64,000 nt of DNA, taken from assembly GCA_027972325.1 (NCBI GenBank), contig JAPMOS010000067.1:1-64000 (forward strand), given 5' to 3'. This document shows, piece after piece, positions 33,002 to 44,079 of this stretch. A model generated the notes under the pieces. It did not search any database. It was not told where the DNA came from and saw nothing but the letters and a program-made list of their open reading frames with translations. The position numbers and the translations under genes were made by a program. This stretch comes from Paratrimastix pyriformis (Eukaryota > Preaxostyla > Paratrimastigidae). Position 1 is the first letter of the stretch, and the number at the start of each line of letters is the position of its first letter.

Positions 33002-34203
33002 TCACTGCACGACGCACTGGTTCTCGTCCTTGGCCTTACCGCCCTTACCGCCGCGCCGTTTCTTTTTGCCGGCTGTGGGTCCAACCCGGGTGTCATACAC
33101 ACCCCGGCCGACAATCTCCTCGGCATTCTGCCACTGGCGCCGGACATACGACCCGTCGCTCAGCGGGATCCACTCCGAATCGGCCGAGTCGACATCACCG
33201 GCGGGGGCGGAGCCACTATCACCACGCGCCGCCGCCGCCTGGTCGGAAGCGGTGGATGGTACCCCGGGATGAGGGTCGGTCGGACCGGAACTGGGACTGA
33301 TGGTGGTGGTGGATGGTACCCCGGCAGTAGCGGGCGATGGGGATTCCCCCCCAGGAGACGAGATGGCGGGTGATGAGGGGGCAGTGGATGGTGCCCCGGC
33401 ACTAGCACCGTCCTCGATGCCGATGCCAATGCTGGGAGTGGAGGTGATGGTGGTGGTGGGTGGGACCTCGTGCAGAGGGGGAAGAGGCGAGGACGGCTGG
33501 GCGGTGGTGGCTGGTGCCCCGGGGCTAGGATCTGGGGCCCCAATGGGGCCATTGGGGGACATGAGGGTGGCTGGGACCCCGGTGCTTGGAGCATCAGCAG
33601 CAGAAGGAACGAGTGGTGATGGTGGTGGCGGGGCGACGACGGAGGGAGTGGCGGATCCGAGCGGTGATGGCGATGGTTGGGGTGATGGTGACGGTGGCGG
33701 TGATGGTTGGGGTGACGGTGACGGGGATGTGTTCACGATGCCATTGACTCCGAGTGCTGCTGGTGGTGGTGGCTGGCACGGCAATGGGGTTGGCGGGGGC
33801 GTGGATCGATCCCCGGCGGTTGGCGTGGAGGTGGTGGCTGGTACCCCGGTTGGAGCCGCGGTGGCTGGTACCCCGGTGATGCTGGTGGCTGGTACCCCGG
33901 TGACGGTGGTGGCTGGTACCCCGGTGGTGGCTGGTACCCCGGTGATGCTGGTGGCTGGTACGGTAGTGGCCACGGCAACGGTGGCTGGTACCCCGGTGAT
34001 GGTGGCTGTTGAAACCTGGAGGGTGGTGGATGATGATGGTGGGACCGGGGGTGTGGAGGCACGCGAGCCCCCAGCTGGTGTTGATGTTGGTGTTGATGTT
34101 GGTGGTGGTGTTGATGTTGATGTTGGTGTTGGCGTTGGGGCCGACGGGGGGGGCAGCTGGGCGATGTGCACGGCCAGGGTCGCAAACCAGGCATGAAGCT
34201 CGT

Positions 34204-34239
<36 letters not shown>

Positions 34240-34353
34240 GTGTAAAGAAGGAACGAAGTAACGGGAAAATAAAACAAAAACCAGAGAGGTAGAAGAGACA
34301 GCACGAATGTCACTGCACCCGTGGGCGAAGGAATCCCCTGTGGAGGGCGTTTG

Positions 34354-34386
<33 letters not shown>

Positions 34387-37300
34387 GTAAAGAAGGAACG
34401 AAGTAACGGTGTGTGTGTGTGTGTGGGGGGCGTTGAGTGATTTGACCGAAGAATCCTGTCGGTCAGAACACAGCTGGCGACACTTGGGCGCGGACAGACA
34501 CAGCCGCAGCAACCAATGTCAATGCAGCAACAACAACGAGGCAGCCCGGGAGGAGGGACACGGGCGTGACAAACACAGAAAGGCGGACAGAACAACAAGA
34601 CAGACCATTGCCCTTTTGGCGTGGACAGACACAGCCGCAGCACCAACGCAGCACCAACAACGCAGCCCGGGAGGAGGGGACACGGGCGTGACAAAGCAGA
34701 CAGAACACAAGACAGAACCATGTTTGGAGACACAGCCGGCAGCCGCCAAATGCCAACGCAGCAACAACAACCAGCCGGGTATGACAAAGACACATACAGA
34801 CGGACAGAACAACAACACACTCAGCAAGACCGACCATGCTCTTGGCGCGGAGGGGGCACGGGACCCCGTCATCGGTGACTAGCTCGATGGCCCAGGGGTG
34901 GGCGGGGGTGGCGAAGTTGGTGGTGGTCACCCGGGCCCCGACCAGGTCGAACTCGCCCTTGGCCCGCCCCGGCTGCAGAGACACACACCACCAGAGAGAA
35001 AAACCAAGATCGTGATGATGAACACAGTGAGAGAACCCCCTTGGCCCGCCCAGGCTACAGGGGATCGGGGTGTATGCCAATCGGACAAAACTGCCCTTGA
35101 TGAAGCTCCTCTCGAGGCGGGGGGTGGCCTGTCTTGTTCTGTGTGTTCATTCCTGTCCTCAACAGCATCCGCATCATCATTCAATCGTCGTGATCTCCAA
35201 TCCTTCATGATCCTATCATTATTTGAAGAACGCCAGCCCAATGGACACACAGAATGAACACAGACACACAGATTGAACGCCTCAGTCCCCTTGAAGAAGA
35301 ACGCCAGCCAAATGGTCACACAGGAATGAACACACAGACGGACAAGTCACTCCTCACACAGATCAACGAACGGGACAGACTACCCCCCCCCCCCCCCCCC
35401 CCCCCGCCTCGAGGTCTTGGAGAACGCCATCGCGCACAACCACAAAACAAGACAGACAGACCACCACCTCGAGAGGCCCCTCTTGGAGAACGCCAGCCAA
35501 ACGGACACACGCAGATCACAGATTGAACGACACAGACCACCCCCCCGCCTCCTCGAGGGGCCCCTTGATCCACGCACTGTAAAAACACCAGCCACGGCCA
35601 CAAACAACAAGACAGACAGACAGACAGACCACCCCTGCCTCGAGTGGCCCCTTGTAGAAGGCCAGCACTCCCCCGCTCAGCACAAACCAACGACGCTTCC
35701 ATGGTCGCTCCCCAGGTTCCCTAAGCGACCGCGGGATCTCCAGCCAGCCCGCCAGCCCGGGCAGGCGGAACCCGGCCAGAGTGGGGCTGAAGGCGCGTGG
35801 GGGTGTGGGGGCCACCGCCTGGTAGGTCCACCCACGGGGGGGTTCCGGCAGGGGGACGGGCGAGTGGGGGTGGTGGTGGGGGAGCAGGTTGGAGGTCAGC
35901 AGGTCCCAGGGGGTGGCGGAGGGTGGCCCACTGGGGAAGGGCATGGTGGACGGTGCCCCATCGTGCGAGGTGGATGGTACCCCATCATATGAGGTGGATG
36001 GTACCCCATCATATGAGGTGGATGGTACCCCACTGGGGAAGGAGGGCATGGTGGATGGTGCCCCACCATAGGAGGTGGATGGTACCCCGGGGATCGCCAT
36101 CACGACATCCGGTAGTGCGGTGACAGCTACCTCACCATCACGGGTGGTGATCGCCACTCCAAGTGGGGCGATAGCCACCTCATGGTCACGGTGCTGCGGG
36201 GTGACAGCCACTCCAAGTGGGGTGACAGCCACCTCATGATCATGATGTGGGGCGATAGCCACTCCAAGTGGGGCGATATCCACCTCATGGTCACCATGAT
36301 GTGGGGTGACAGCCACCCCAGGCTGGCCAACAGCCCCCCGCCCGAGTGCCCGTGCGACGGCCTGCGTGATGATGCTGGCAGCACCCCCTCCCGCCGCCTG
36401 TTTTCTGGTGCTGTGCTTGTGCTTCTTCTTGCGGGGGGTGGGCGGGGTGGTGTACGTGGGCGCCGCGAAGGGGCGCGGCTTGTTGCGACGCCCACGAAAC
36501 GAGGCGAAGAGCCGAAATCGCAGTTGCTTTGGCGCTGCTGATGATGATGATGCTGATGCTGCGGCCAATGATGGTGGTGGTGGTGATGTGAGGGATGAGG
36601 TGGGGTCACAGGGGGACGGAGACGGTGGTCCGGATGTCGATGTCGACGTGGAGAATGAGGCTGAGAGGGAGGGTGTCATGTGGGCTGCTGCTGCCGCTGC
36701 CGGCTCGCCTGTGGTGGTGGTGGTGGCGGTGGTGGTGGAGGGGACTGTCGTGGGACGGGCGGGCGAGCAGCGAGGCTCGAGGTACCACTCGGCACTGGGC
36801 GAGGCGACCGATGTCGGAGACATGAGCGAGATGGGTGGCGAGGATGGTGTAGATGGTGCCGGGGTTGAAGCCACCAGTGGTGGTGATGACGCTGGTGTGG
36901 ATGGTGCCGGGGTTGAAGCCACAAGTAGGGGCGTGGATGACATGGATGTGGGTGGTGCAGGGCTTGAAGCCACCAATGCTGATGGTGGTGATGGTGGTGA
37001 TCGGGATATGGATGGTGGTGTCGGGGTTGAAGCCACCAGTGCCGATGGTGGTGATGGTGATGGCTGGTAAGGAGACAGGGCAAAGGGTGGTGGCGGTGAT
37101 GGCGACGACGATGATGATTGCGGTGATGGCGGGGATGGGACGGGCAGGGACACAGTAGGGGTTGACGCCACCTGTGGGGTTGGAGCCACCTGCTGGAATT
37201 GTGGTGGGGTTGGCGCCACCTGTTGGAACTGTGGAGGAGTGGGAGCCGCCTGTGGGGTTGGAGCCACCTGCTGGAACTGTGGGGTGGGATCCACCTGTGG

Positions 37301-37930
37301 GGTGGGAGCCACCTGTGGGGTTGGAGCCACTGGAGCCACCTGTGGGGTTGGAGCCACGAGCGGCATGGGGGTTGGAGCCACCTGCTGGCCGCCGAACAGG
37401 AGCAGGGTCGCCTCCCCTGCGGCCGCGCGCGCCGCGCAGGGCCCCCCATGCACAGCCAGGGCATCAGGGGCATGAGCAGGGACAGGGGCGCGGGCCGCGC
37501 AGGGCCCATGCACAGTCAGGGGCTCAGGAGGAGGAGGGGCAGGGGCGGCGGAAGGTGCCATGACGGGGACAGCCCAGGACACATGCGCATTCAGGGGCTC
37601 AGGGGCGGTGGTGGTGGTAGTGGTGGCGGGGGCCGTGGCGGGGTCAGCCCAGGACACATGCAGGGCCTCAGGGGCAGGGGCAGGGGCGATGTTGGCGGCG
37701 GCGGCGGTGGGAGCCGTGCCGGGGTAGGTGGCGGTGATGGCGCTATCGGGTGGCCTGGAGCTGCTGCCCCCCATCTGGGCGGCGGGCAACCCCCATCCCG
37801 CGGGTGCGGCGGGCCGTAGTGTCTGAGGCAGAGGCAGAGGCTGGGACTGCAGGGCAACCAGGGACCCGAGGGCCGTGGCCGGGAGGTGTGTGGGGGTTGG
37901 GGGACCTGGGGGACGGGCGAGGCATGGGGA
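33002..37930 (-). CDS. PH-domain protein with Pro/Ser/Thr-rich arms, polybasic stretch and CaaX box
   Basis: Exon 1 (to 35633; 5' boundary near 37900 uncertain) is a long Pro/Ala/Ser/Thr-rich arm with GVPST-type repeats. It ends in the start of a PH domain: LAGWLEIPRSLREPGERPWK, RRWFVLSGGVLAFYKGPLEA. A 660-nt intron (34973-35632) joins exon 2 (34835-34972): PGRAKGEFDLVGARVTTTNF ... AIELVTDDG. A 630-nt intron (34205-34834) joins DELHAWFATLAVHIAQL, the PH C-terminal helix with its conserved Trp. All joins are phase 0. A second low-complexity arm with GVPAT repeats follows, then AGKKKRRGGKGGKAKDENQC and VVQ at the stop (33002). Lysine/arginine followed by CVVQ fits a prenylated, phosphoinositide-bound membrane protein. 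Confidence 0.82.
33830..34015. repeat. GGTACCCCGGTG-type minisatellite encoding GVPAT
   Basis: Repeats of 18-33 bp around GGCTGGTACCCCGGTG; in the coding frame they give TGVPATT/SITGVPAT. A related GVPST array lies in exon 1 at 35940-36090. Confidence 0.8.
34206..34425. repeat. Triplicated (GT)n block at the 3' splice site of the PH gene
   Basis: (GT)n runs at 34206-34238, 34355-34385 and 34411-34424; the first two are each followed by GTAAAGAAGGAACGAAGTAA or a close variant. On the coding strand the first run reads (AC)nACAG and supplies the splice acceptor directly. Confidence 0.8.
34480..34834. repeat. About 115-bp tandem repeat filling the PH gene intron 2
   Basis: Three diverged units, each with ACACAGCCGCAGCAACAA-like and CCCGGGAGGAGGGACACGG-like segments and ACAGAACAACAAGACAGA. 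Each unit end resembles the real donor junction at 34834. Confidence 0.7.
35080..35640. repeat. Tandem units copying the exon 1 donor junction, PH gene intron 1
   Basis: At least five copies of a segment whose minus strand reads AAGGGGCCCCTCGAGG followed by G-rich sequence and GTGGTCTGT (35640, 35555, 35470, 35405 and a diverged one near 35105). They include a 23-base C run at 35383-35405. The intron appears to have grown by repeated duplication of the exon end with its splice donor. Confidence 0.7.
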
Positions 37931-38038
37931 GAATGGTGGTCACAACGCGCTCACTTTCGAAAAGAGCCGAGGCCACATCAAACCGAGGCGACATTCACAA
38001 AGGAGACATGAAAAAACACACACACGTATGGCGCTGAA

Positions 38039-39178
38039 TTACACACCCGCGGGTGTTTCTGACTCGGCCTCCTGTTGTTCCAATTCATTGGCCCCATCCC
38101 AATCTCTTCCCCAGTGCGTTTGGTCGGCCCGTGCGTTTGAACGGCCATGAGACTGTGGATGTGGGGCACACGGACCACTCTCGAGGAGGCTGGCCGCTCC
38201 GACCGGGGTGAAGGCGTAGGGCCGGGGGATGCCGGATTTGGGGGACCCTAAGCGGGGGATATACCCCATGGGCACCATCCGCAAAACCCGTCCCCCACAC
38301 ACACACCGGTCCGAATGCGACGATGAGCGAGTGGGATGTGAGCCAAGGGGATCTACCCCCCCCACCCCCCCATGGGCACCATACGCAAAACCCATCCCCC
38401 CCATGTCAGCGATGAGGAGCAAGTGGGCTGTGGATGTGAGCTAAGGGGTACCACACCCAGGGATTCTCGTTGCGCTTGGCACAGACAAAGGCCCAGTGGT
38501 GGCGGCGGAGTGGGGGGGGTGGGTGTGGCCGGGGGGGTGAGCGACTCCTTGAGGAAAACATGCAGTTTCACCGGTTTGCCCTCAAAGGTCTCCAGGAGAG
38601 CCCCAAATGAAGGGGCCGTGTTTAAGGCTGTGACCGCAGAAGTGTGAGGCCCAGCGGGAGGGGGAGCCGACAGACAGATGGTATCACCCGAACGATCTTC
38701 ATAAGTGATTTTCGCGGGAACATAGGGTGGCTGACATTCTTCCCCAATGGCAGCCTTAAAGTCACCATAAGAGACGGACGAGGAGAAGACCAGCGTGCTG
38801 TGCGTTACCAAGGTCCCATCGGGCCCAATGTAATCAACATATAATTTTAAGATGCGGTGTTGCTGAGGTTGAGGGTGAATTTTTGGCGAAGCCTCCTGGA
38901 CGAGGGGATTCCCTTTGTTCCATAACCATTGCGCCGTTCTTCCGGATAAGAGTCAGTTTATGGCACCCCGGGCCAAAAAGATTCTGCAGGAGTGCTCGCG
39001 AGTCGTCCCAAAGAAGTTGACCTCGGTTTATTTCACTCATCTCAGTATGCCGAACGAGCTTGACATCGCTCAATGCCCCAAGGGTCCTTTTGAAGGCATT
39101 CCGGACCATATGTGGCTTTATATCTCTGAAGTTGACACCTCCTTCCGGTTCCATTGTATTTTCTCTGCGATCAGCCAT
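38039..39178 (-). CDS. PB1-like domain protein
   Basis: Exon 1 starts at ATG 39178 (MADRRENTMEPEGGVNFRDI) and ends KLTLIRKNGAM. A 64-nt intron (38863-38926, GTTATG...CTCAG) joins in phase 0 to QHRILKLYVDYIGPDGTLVT. The rest of exon 2 contains AKITYEDRSGDTICLSA, GALLETFEGKPVKLHVFLKE, the acidic OPCA-like strand and last strand of a PB1/ubiquitin-like fold. Exon 2 ends near 38452 at a GTACCC donor. A last exon (about 38230 to stop at 38039) reads SGIPRPYAFTPVGAASLLES to ESETPAGV. PB1 domains pair with other PB1 domains in signalling and autophagy. It is divergent from the LRR gene at 39240, with a shared 5' region of under 100 bases. Confidence 0.6.
38255..38460. repeat. About 100-bp tandem duplication spanning an intron donor
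   Basis: Two copies of a segment with CCCATGGGCACCATNCGCAA, CCATCCCCCC-like and GTGAGC.AAGGGG (38263-38350 and 38367-38450). The second abuts the predicted donor of the PB1-like gene. Confidence 0.7.
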
Positions 39179-39239
39179 CGTTTTCGATCCCTTCTGACAC
39201 GATCCAGGAAGCTTTGTTGGTCAGAAGACAGCATTGAGG

Positions 39240-42200
39240 ATCACTCAGCACTCACCCGCCGCTTCTCCGGCGGTGTGCCGCTTCGCTCCGATTTCTCTCC
39301 ATTTCCGGCCCTTTCGCCGATGTGGACGCAGCGGAGGCTGTACTGAAGGGGGTCGTCTTCTCCCAGATCCGCACTCTGACCTTCTCGGCGGCCCCCCCGT
39401 GGTTCGTCAGGTTGTGTCCCGAGTTGAGGGATTTGACCACCAGTCAGGCGACATTCCCCTCGCGCCTCAGCTTCGATCAATTCCTAAGAGACTGGCCTGC
39501 GTTGCAGTCTCTGGAGGTCCTCCTCCCACTCTCCTACTTTGGCCTGCGAGGCACCGCTTCACAGCTAGTGTTGGCGCGAGCTACAGCGGGCGAAGGCATT
39601 ACTCTTGGCAGCCCGGCCAGCGTGCGGGGTCTCAGCTTGAAGTGCGACCCCGAGGACCTGCCCGTGCTCCTGGCTGACTGGCCCAACCTGGAGCGCCTGC
39701 GGGTCACCCCCGAAAGAAATCACCTTGACGGCCTGGCAACCGCCATCCAACAGCACGCTCACAACCTGCGCCACTTGGAACTCGATCTTCGCGATCCCAT
39801 CCTGCCAGAGGCACTGGGGCCCGTCGAATCCGTCCTGACGTCTCTCGCGGCCACCGTGGTTGTGCCTGCGCCGATGCTCCTGCTTCCCGCCGCGCTGCGG
39901 AAATGCGAACTTGACCTGCAGACCTACCAGTCCGTGGTGACCCTGAATCTGCCCCTGGTCGAGGAGCTCGTTCTGAGGGCCTCGAAGCCCCTGAACAGAA
40001 TCATTTTGCACTGCCCCGCGCTGGCGGACTTCCAAGCGAAAGCCCAACACGACCTCTTGACCAGTTTTGTGACCGAGTGTCGAATGCCGCATCTTCGCAT
40101 GCTCGACCTTGGCGACGTTGACAGCGACTGTCTGTGGCGCTGCCCCCCCATTCCTCACAACCACCGGATCGCTTCTGGAGCGCGAATGGCAGATGGGCCT
40201 GATTTACTGCTGGACCTGAACGCTTGGGAGCGAGATTTGCCCGACTTCTGGCATGTCCGGACTCTTGTGCTTTCCCCCAGGCGAGGGGTCAGCCGTCTTC
40301 GAATCCCGGCTTGGGTCAAGTCTCTCGAGGTTTCCCCCCGGGACCTGGTGAGTCTCTCCGCTCCGGGTCTCCAGATTTTGCGGCTTCTCGAAGAAGCCCC
40401 CCAGAAGGTCTCAGCCTCCCTTCGGTTGGACATCTCATCTGCGATGTCCTCTTCACCCAGCCCCTCGCGCTGGACACACCGCAGCTCGAGGAACTCGAAC
40501 TCATTGCCGAGGGAAAGGTGGCGATCAGTTTCTCAGGCGGTGCTCTTCCACAACAGCTCCGCACCCTGATTCTTCAGGGCTTTGGGTCCCCCGATGCCCA
40601 GTTACAGCAGGCACTGGGCTCGCTCATCCATCAATGCCGACGGACCCTCAAAAGCCTCATTGTCAGCTTTTTTGGGGAACCGATGTCCCAGCCGCTGGTC
40701 ATCCGCGAGTGCCCCGTCCTGCAGCAGCTCTGGTGCGATGTCCCCATTGAATTGCGGTCGCGGTGTCCTTTTCTGGATCGCCTCGGCCTCCCCGCGCCAA
40801 CAGTTTACCGAGTGGGAGCGACCCCGTCGAGAACGGAGGAGCAAGGTAATCCAAGGCCGACCTCGAGCCCTGTCAGGGTCATGATTGTCGACATTGAAAA
40901 GAGGTGGCCGAATGTCTGTCCGATGACTGTGGTCCCTTTGTGTCCGTGTCTGTGTGGCAGAGAGAACATGCTGTGTATTTGCGAGGGCGCAGGCGACAAG
41001 TTCAAGAAGAAAGGTTACTCGCGCCTTCGCGCCATGCGTTACACTCCGGGGGGGGCCGGGCCAAATGACCCGTATGGTGGCTCCTCCCGGCCGGGGGCCC
41101 GCCTGGTGGCGGGGCCGCCCAGTGATGGGTGTGGGTGATGGGGAGGGGTGCTCAGGGGCGGGTGGGGCGGGTCGTGGGCCCTGGGCGGCCGCTACGGCGT
41201 GGCCAGGGCGCGGGGCCCGCCGCGGCAGCTGCGCCGTTGCGCATGGTCATGAGCGCGAGGGCGTCCCGAACCAGAAGGGTCGAGACGGAGGAGAGGGCCC
41301 GCTGGAGGTCGGTTCGCGCGGCAGGGGGGTCGGCCGGTGTCAGCCGCGACAGGGCCTGGCATGTGGCCCGGGGCACGGTCCCTCGGGCCGACAAGATCAC
41401 CGGCACCGCGCGGCAGGGCTGCCCGGTGGCCTCCGTGACGGCCTGGCAGAGGGCGACGTAGTGGGCCGCCTTGGCCGCCGCCCGCGCCGGCCAGTCGTGG
41501 GTCTGGCCAGTGATGGCCACGTCGAGCAGCCACCAGGTGCCGTCAGAGCCACGGGACTGCAACACCAGGTCGGGGTGCACGTCGCGGAGGGCGGCGGGGA
41601 GCTTGGCCAGCAGGGTGGGTGGGAAGGCGGGCGCACAGTTGGTTGCCGACACGCCCATATAATGCCGCGTGACCCAGTCGCGTTGCCCGCCGAACCAGGC
41701 CCAGAGTCGGCGGACCAATGCACACTCAGACACACATACTCAATACTCTCTTCCGGAAACCGAGCCACCGGGGCCCGTCAAAGGGAACACGAGAAAGACC
41801 GAAAGACACAAAAAGGGGAAACAAAAGGAAAAAACACCAATCTCTCCCTCCCGAATTCCCCTTTCTCACTGCTTCCTGTTCTGCTGACCTTTGGGCTTTC
41901 AGTGGGCTCTGGAGGAGGGCCCGCTGCTCAAGATCGCTCGGGTTCCCGACGCCGTTCCATCGGTCCTGCTGGGTCAGTCGCACTTGCTCATCCTTAAAGG
42001 ATCGTTCATTCACCCGTTTCTCTTTTACACACCAGAGCGGCTTCGGCAGGAGCGACCGGATGTGCTGATCATCAGCAGTCCCTGCATCAGCGATGCCCTG
42101 CTCCTGCGCACGGCGAATGCGCCCAATCTGCGGCCCCTCTTTGCTCAGGACCTCGCCCGCATCATCCAACAGAGTCGGGCGCCCCCGTCCGCGTCGTGCT

Positions 42201-42610
42201 GCACCATCACGGACGTGTGGCTTCTGCTTCCGATCTCCCGCATGCATTCGTGGGGGATCTCTTTGAGGCCTGCAAGCGGCTGGGGCTGATTCTGGCCGGA
42301 CACATTGAAGACGGCATTGTCGCGGGGAGTCTCCAGGCCTTCCTCCGATCTCTTGCCGATTCGGGGATGGACGCGGCTGTTGAAGCCATGAAAGACAGCG
42401 GAATCTACAATGCGGCAGCCTTTGCCTTCGATGGCCACCGACTGCCGCCGCCCCCGGACCAGCCCGAGTTCCGCCAATATGCCCGAGAGCTTCAAGCCCA
42501 TTTCGCGTGTGTCCCTCTGGGGGTGATGGAATGCGATCTGGAGCGACGCAGCCCCGAGTTTTGTTGCCGCTGTCCAGCTTCGTCCTCGCCCCGATTCCGT
42601 GTGGTGTGGG
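39240..42610 (+). CDS. Divergent F-box-like/LRR gene with LINE-B in an intron
   Basis: The frame enters as LRRCAASLRFLSISGPFADV and continues as leucine-rich repeats (LTFSAAPPWFVRLCPELRDL, NLRHLELDLRD, VEELVLRASKPLNRI, LEELELIAEGKVAISFSGGA, LRTLILQGFG) to about 40840. One frame change occurs near 40430. A GTAATC donor near 40846 and a CTTTCAG acceptor at 41901 bracket a region holding LINE-B copy A. After it the plus strand reads WALEEGPLLKIARVPDAVPS ... FLFYTPERLRQERPDVLIIS and, past a C-run frame change at 42188, VVLHHHGRVASASDLPHAFV ... LGVMECDLERR. This last domain I do not recognise. LINE-B copy B begins at 42611, so the true 3' end may be lost. It is related to but distinct from the four LRR paralogues to the right. 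Confidence 0.6.
40959..41717 (-). mobile_element. LINE-B copy A, 5'-truncated, antisense in an LRR-gene intron
   Basis: It matches the last 760 bp of LINE-B copy D. The open block covers the restriction-like endonuclease (VHPDLVLQSRGSDGTWWLLD). The 3' end is ATGTTCTCTCT at 40959; homology stops at 41717. It is nearly identical to copy D over this span. Confidence 0.9.
41718..41900. other. Remainder of the intron after LINE-B copy A
   Basis: Contains CCGGAAACCGAGCCACCGGG (41754), a short motif shared with 29562, then A-rich sequence and a pyrimidine stretch leading to the CTTTCAG acceptor. No gene. Confidence 0.5.
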
Positions 42611-44079
42611 CGCGCACTGTCGTTGCGCCGCACCCTCCAGTGGCCCACAAGCAACGCCCAGGCCGAGATCGAGGCCATCCGGCTGGCCATCGACCTCCTC
42701 GGCCGGGAGCGGGTCGGCCGAGACCGGTGCGTGCTGCTGCTGTCGGACAGCGAGTACGCCCTCGGTGCCCTGTGCCGCGCCACCTGCCTGACCCAGTCGC
42801 AGCAGGAGGTCCTCCGACTCCGGGACGAGCTGGTCTCCCGGTGGCCGCGCCTCCTCTGCCATCACGTGCCCTCCCACGTGGACGCGGTGGCCCCCGGCTG
42901 CCCCCACCTGTGGGGCAATTTGCAGGCCGACCGGCTGGCCGGCGAGGCCGCGGCAGCCCCGCCCCCCACCGACAAGGCCGGCCCGCCACCCCCCATCCAA
43001 CAGGGCTTGGCCTGCCCGCCGGAGATGCCCTTCCGCCCCTCGGGCCCCAAGGACGCCCCGTTGCCGTACCCCACCCGACCCTTCACGCTCGCGGTGGCCC
43101 GGGGATTCTGCCAGGCCCTCCAGTGCGAGGAGGAGGCCCGCGGCTGGGCCCCCGGCGCAGCCGATTCTCCTCGGGGTCACCCTGGACGGCCTCGAGCAAA
43201 GCTGGCCGCGCCCGCCTGGCGCCAGCAGGCCGCCCCGACTGGAAGGTGCGCCGGCTCGTCTGGCTGCTGTTCGGCACCTTCCCCACCCTGCAAACCATTC
43301 GGTGCCGATACGCGCGGAAGGCCTCAGCATCTGCCGGCGACGCCCCCGGTGGGGTCACCTGCCCACTCTGCCACGGCGGCCCCGAGACCATGTCCCACCT
43401 GCTGTCCGGCTGCGGCAGGTACCACGACTTCTACACGGCCCGCCACGACCGGGTGGTCCGCCGACTCTGGGCCTGGTTCGGCGGGCAACGCGACTGGGTC
43501 ACGCGGCATTATATGGGCGTGTCGGCAACCAACTGTGCGCCCGCCTTCCCACCCACCCTGCTGGCCAAGCTCCCGCCGCCCTCCGCGACGTGCACCCCGA
43601 CCTGGTGTTGCAGTCCCGTGGCTCTGACGGCACCTGGTGGCTGCTCGACGTGGCCATCACTGGCCAGACCCACGACTGGCCGGCGCGGGCGGCGGCCAAG
43701 GCGGCCCACTACGTCGCCCTCTGCCAGGCCGTCACGGAGGCCACCGGGCAGCCCTGCCGCGCGGTGCCGGTGATCTTGTCGGCCCGAGGGACCGTGCCCC
43801 GGGCCACATGCCAGGCCCTGTCGCGGCTGACACCGGCCGACCCCCTGCCGCGCGAACCGACCTCCAGCGGGCCCTCTCCTCCGTCTCGACCCTTCTGGTT
43901 CGGGACGCCCTCGCGCTCATGACCATGCGCAACGGCGCAGCTGCCGCGGCGGGCCCCGCGCCCGCCAACCCACCCGGCCCCTTCCCCACACCCGGGCGGC
44001 CACGCCACCAGGCCCCCGGCCGGGAGGCCCCCCCCCATCCTTTCTTCTTGATCGCCTGCGCCCGCCACATGTTCTCTCC
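42611..44079 (+). mobile_element. LINE-B copy B, 5'-truncated
   Basis: It starts at CGCGCACTGTCGTTGCGCCG inside the RNase H region, at the position equivalent to 55902 in copy D, and runs through the zinc knuckle and endonuclease to a shortened 3' UTR ending ACATGTTCTCTC. About 150 bp of the UTR are deleted. One frame is open for 340 codons. Identity to copy D is very high, so the insertion is recent. Confidence 0.9.

Noticed and set aside
36306-37070. Plus-strand Asp/Gly/Val-rich ORF of 254 codons
   Set aside because: Antisense of the low-complexity arm of the PH protein; the PH domain and splice joins are on the minus strand.
41726-43330. 534-codon minus-strand ORF
   Set aside because: Antisense to LINE-B copy B RNase H and to the LRR gene; Gly/Arg-rich shadow of GC-rich coding sequence.
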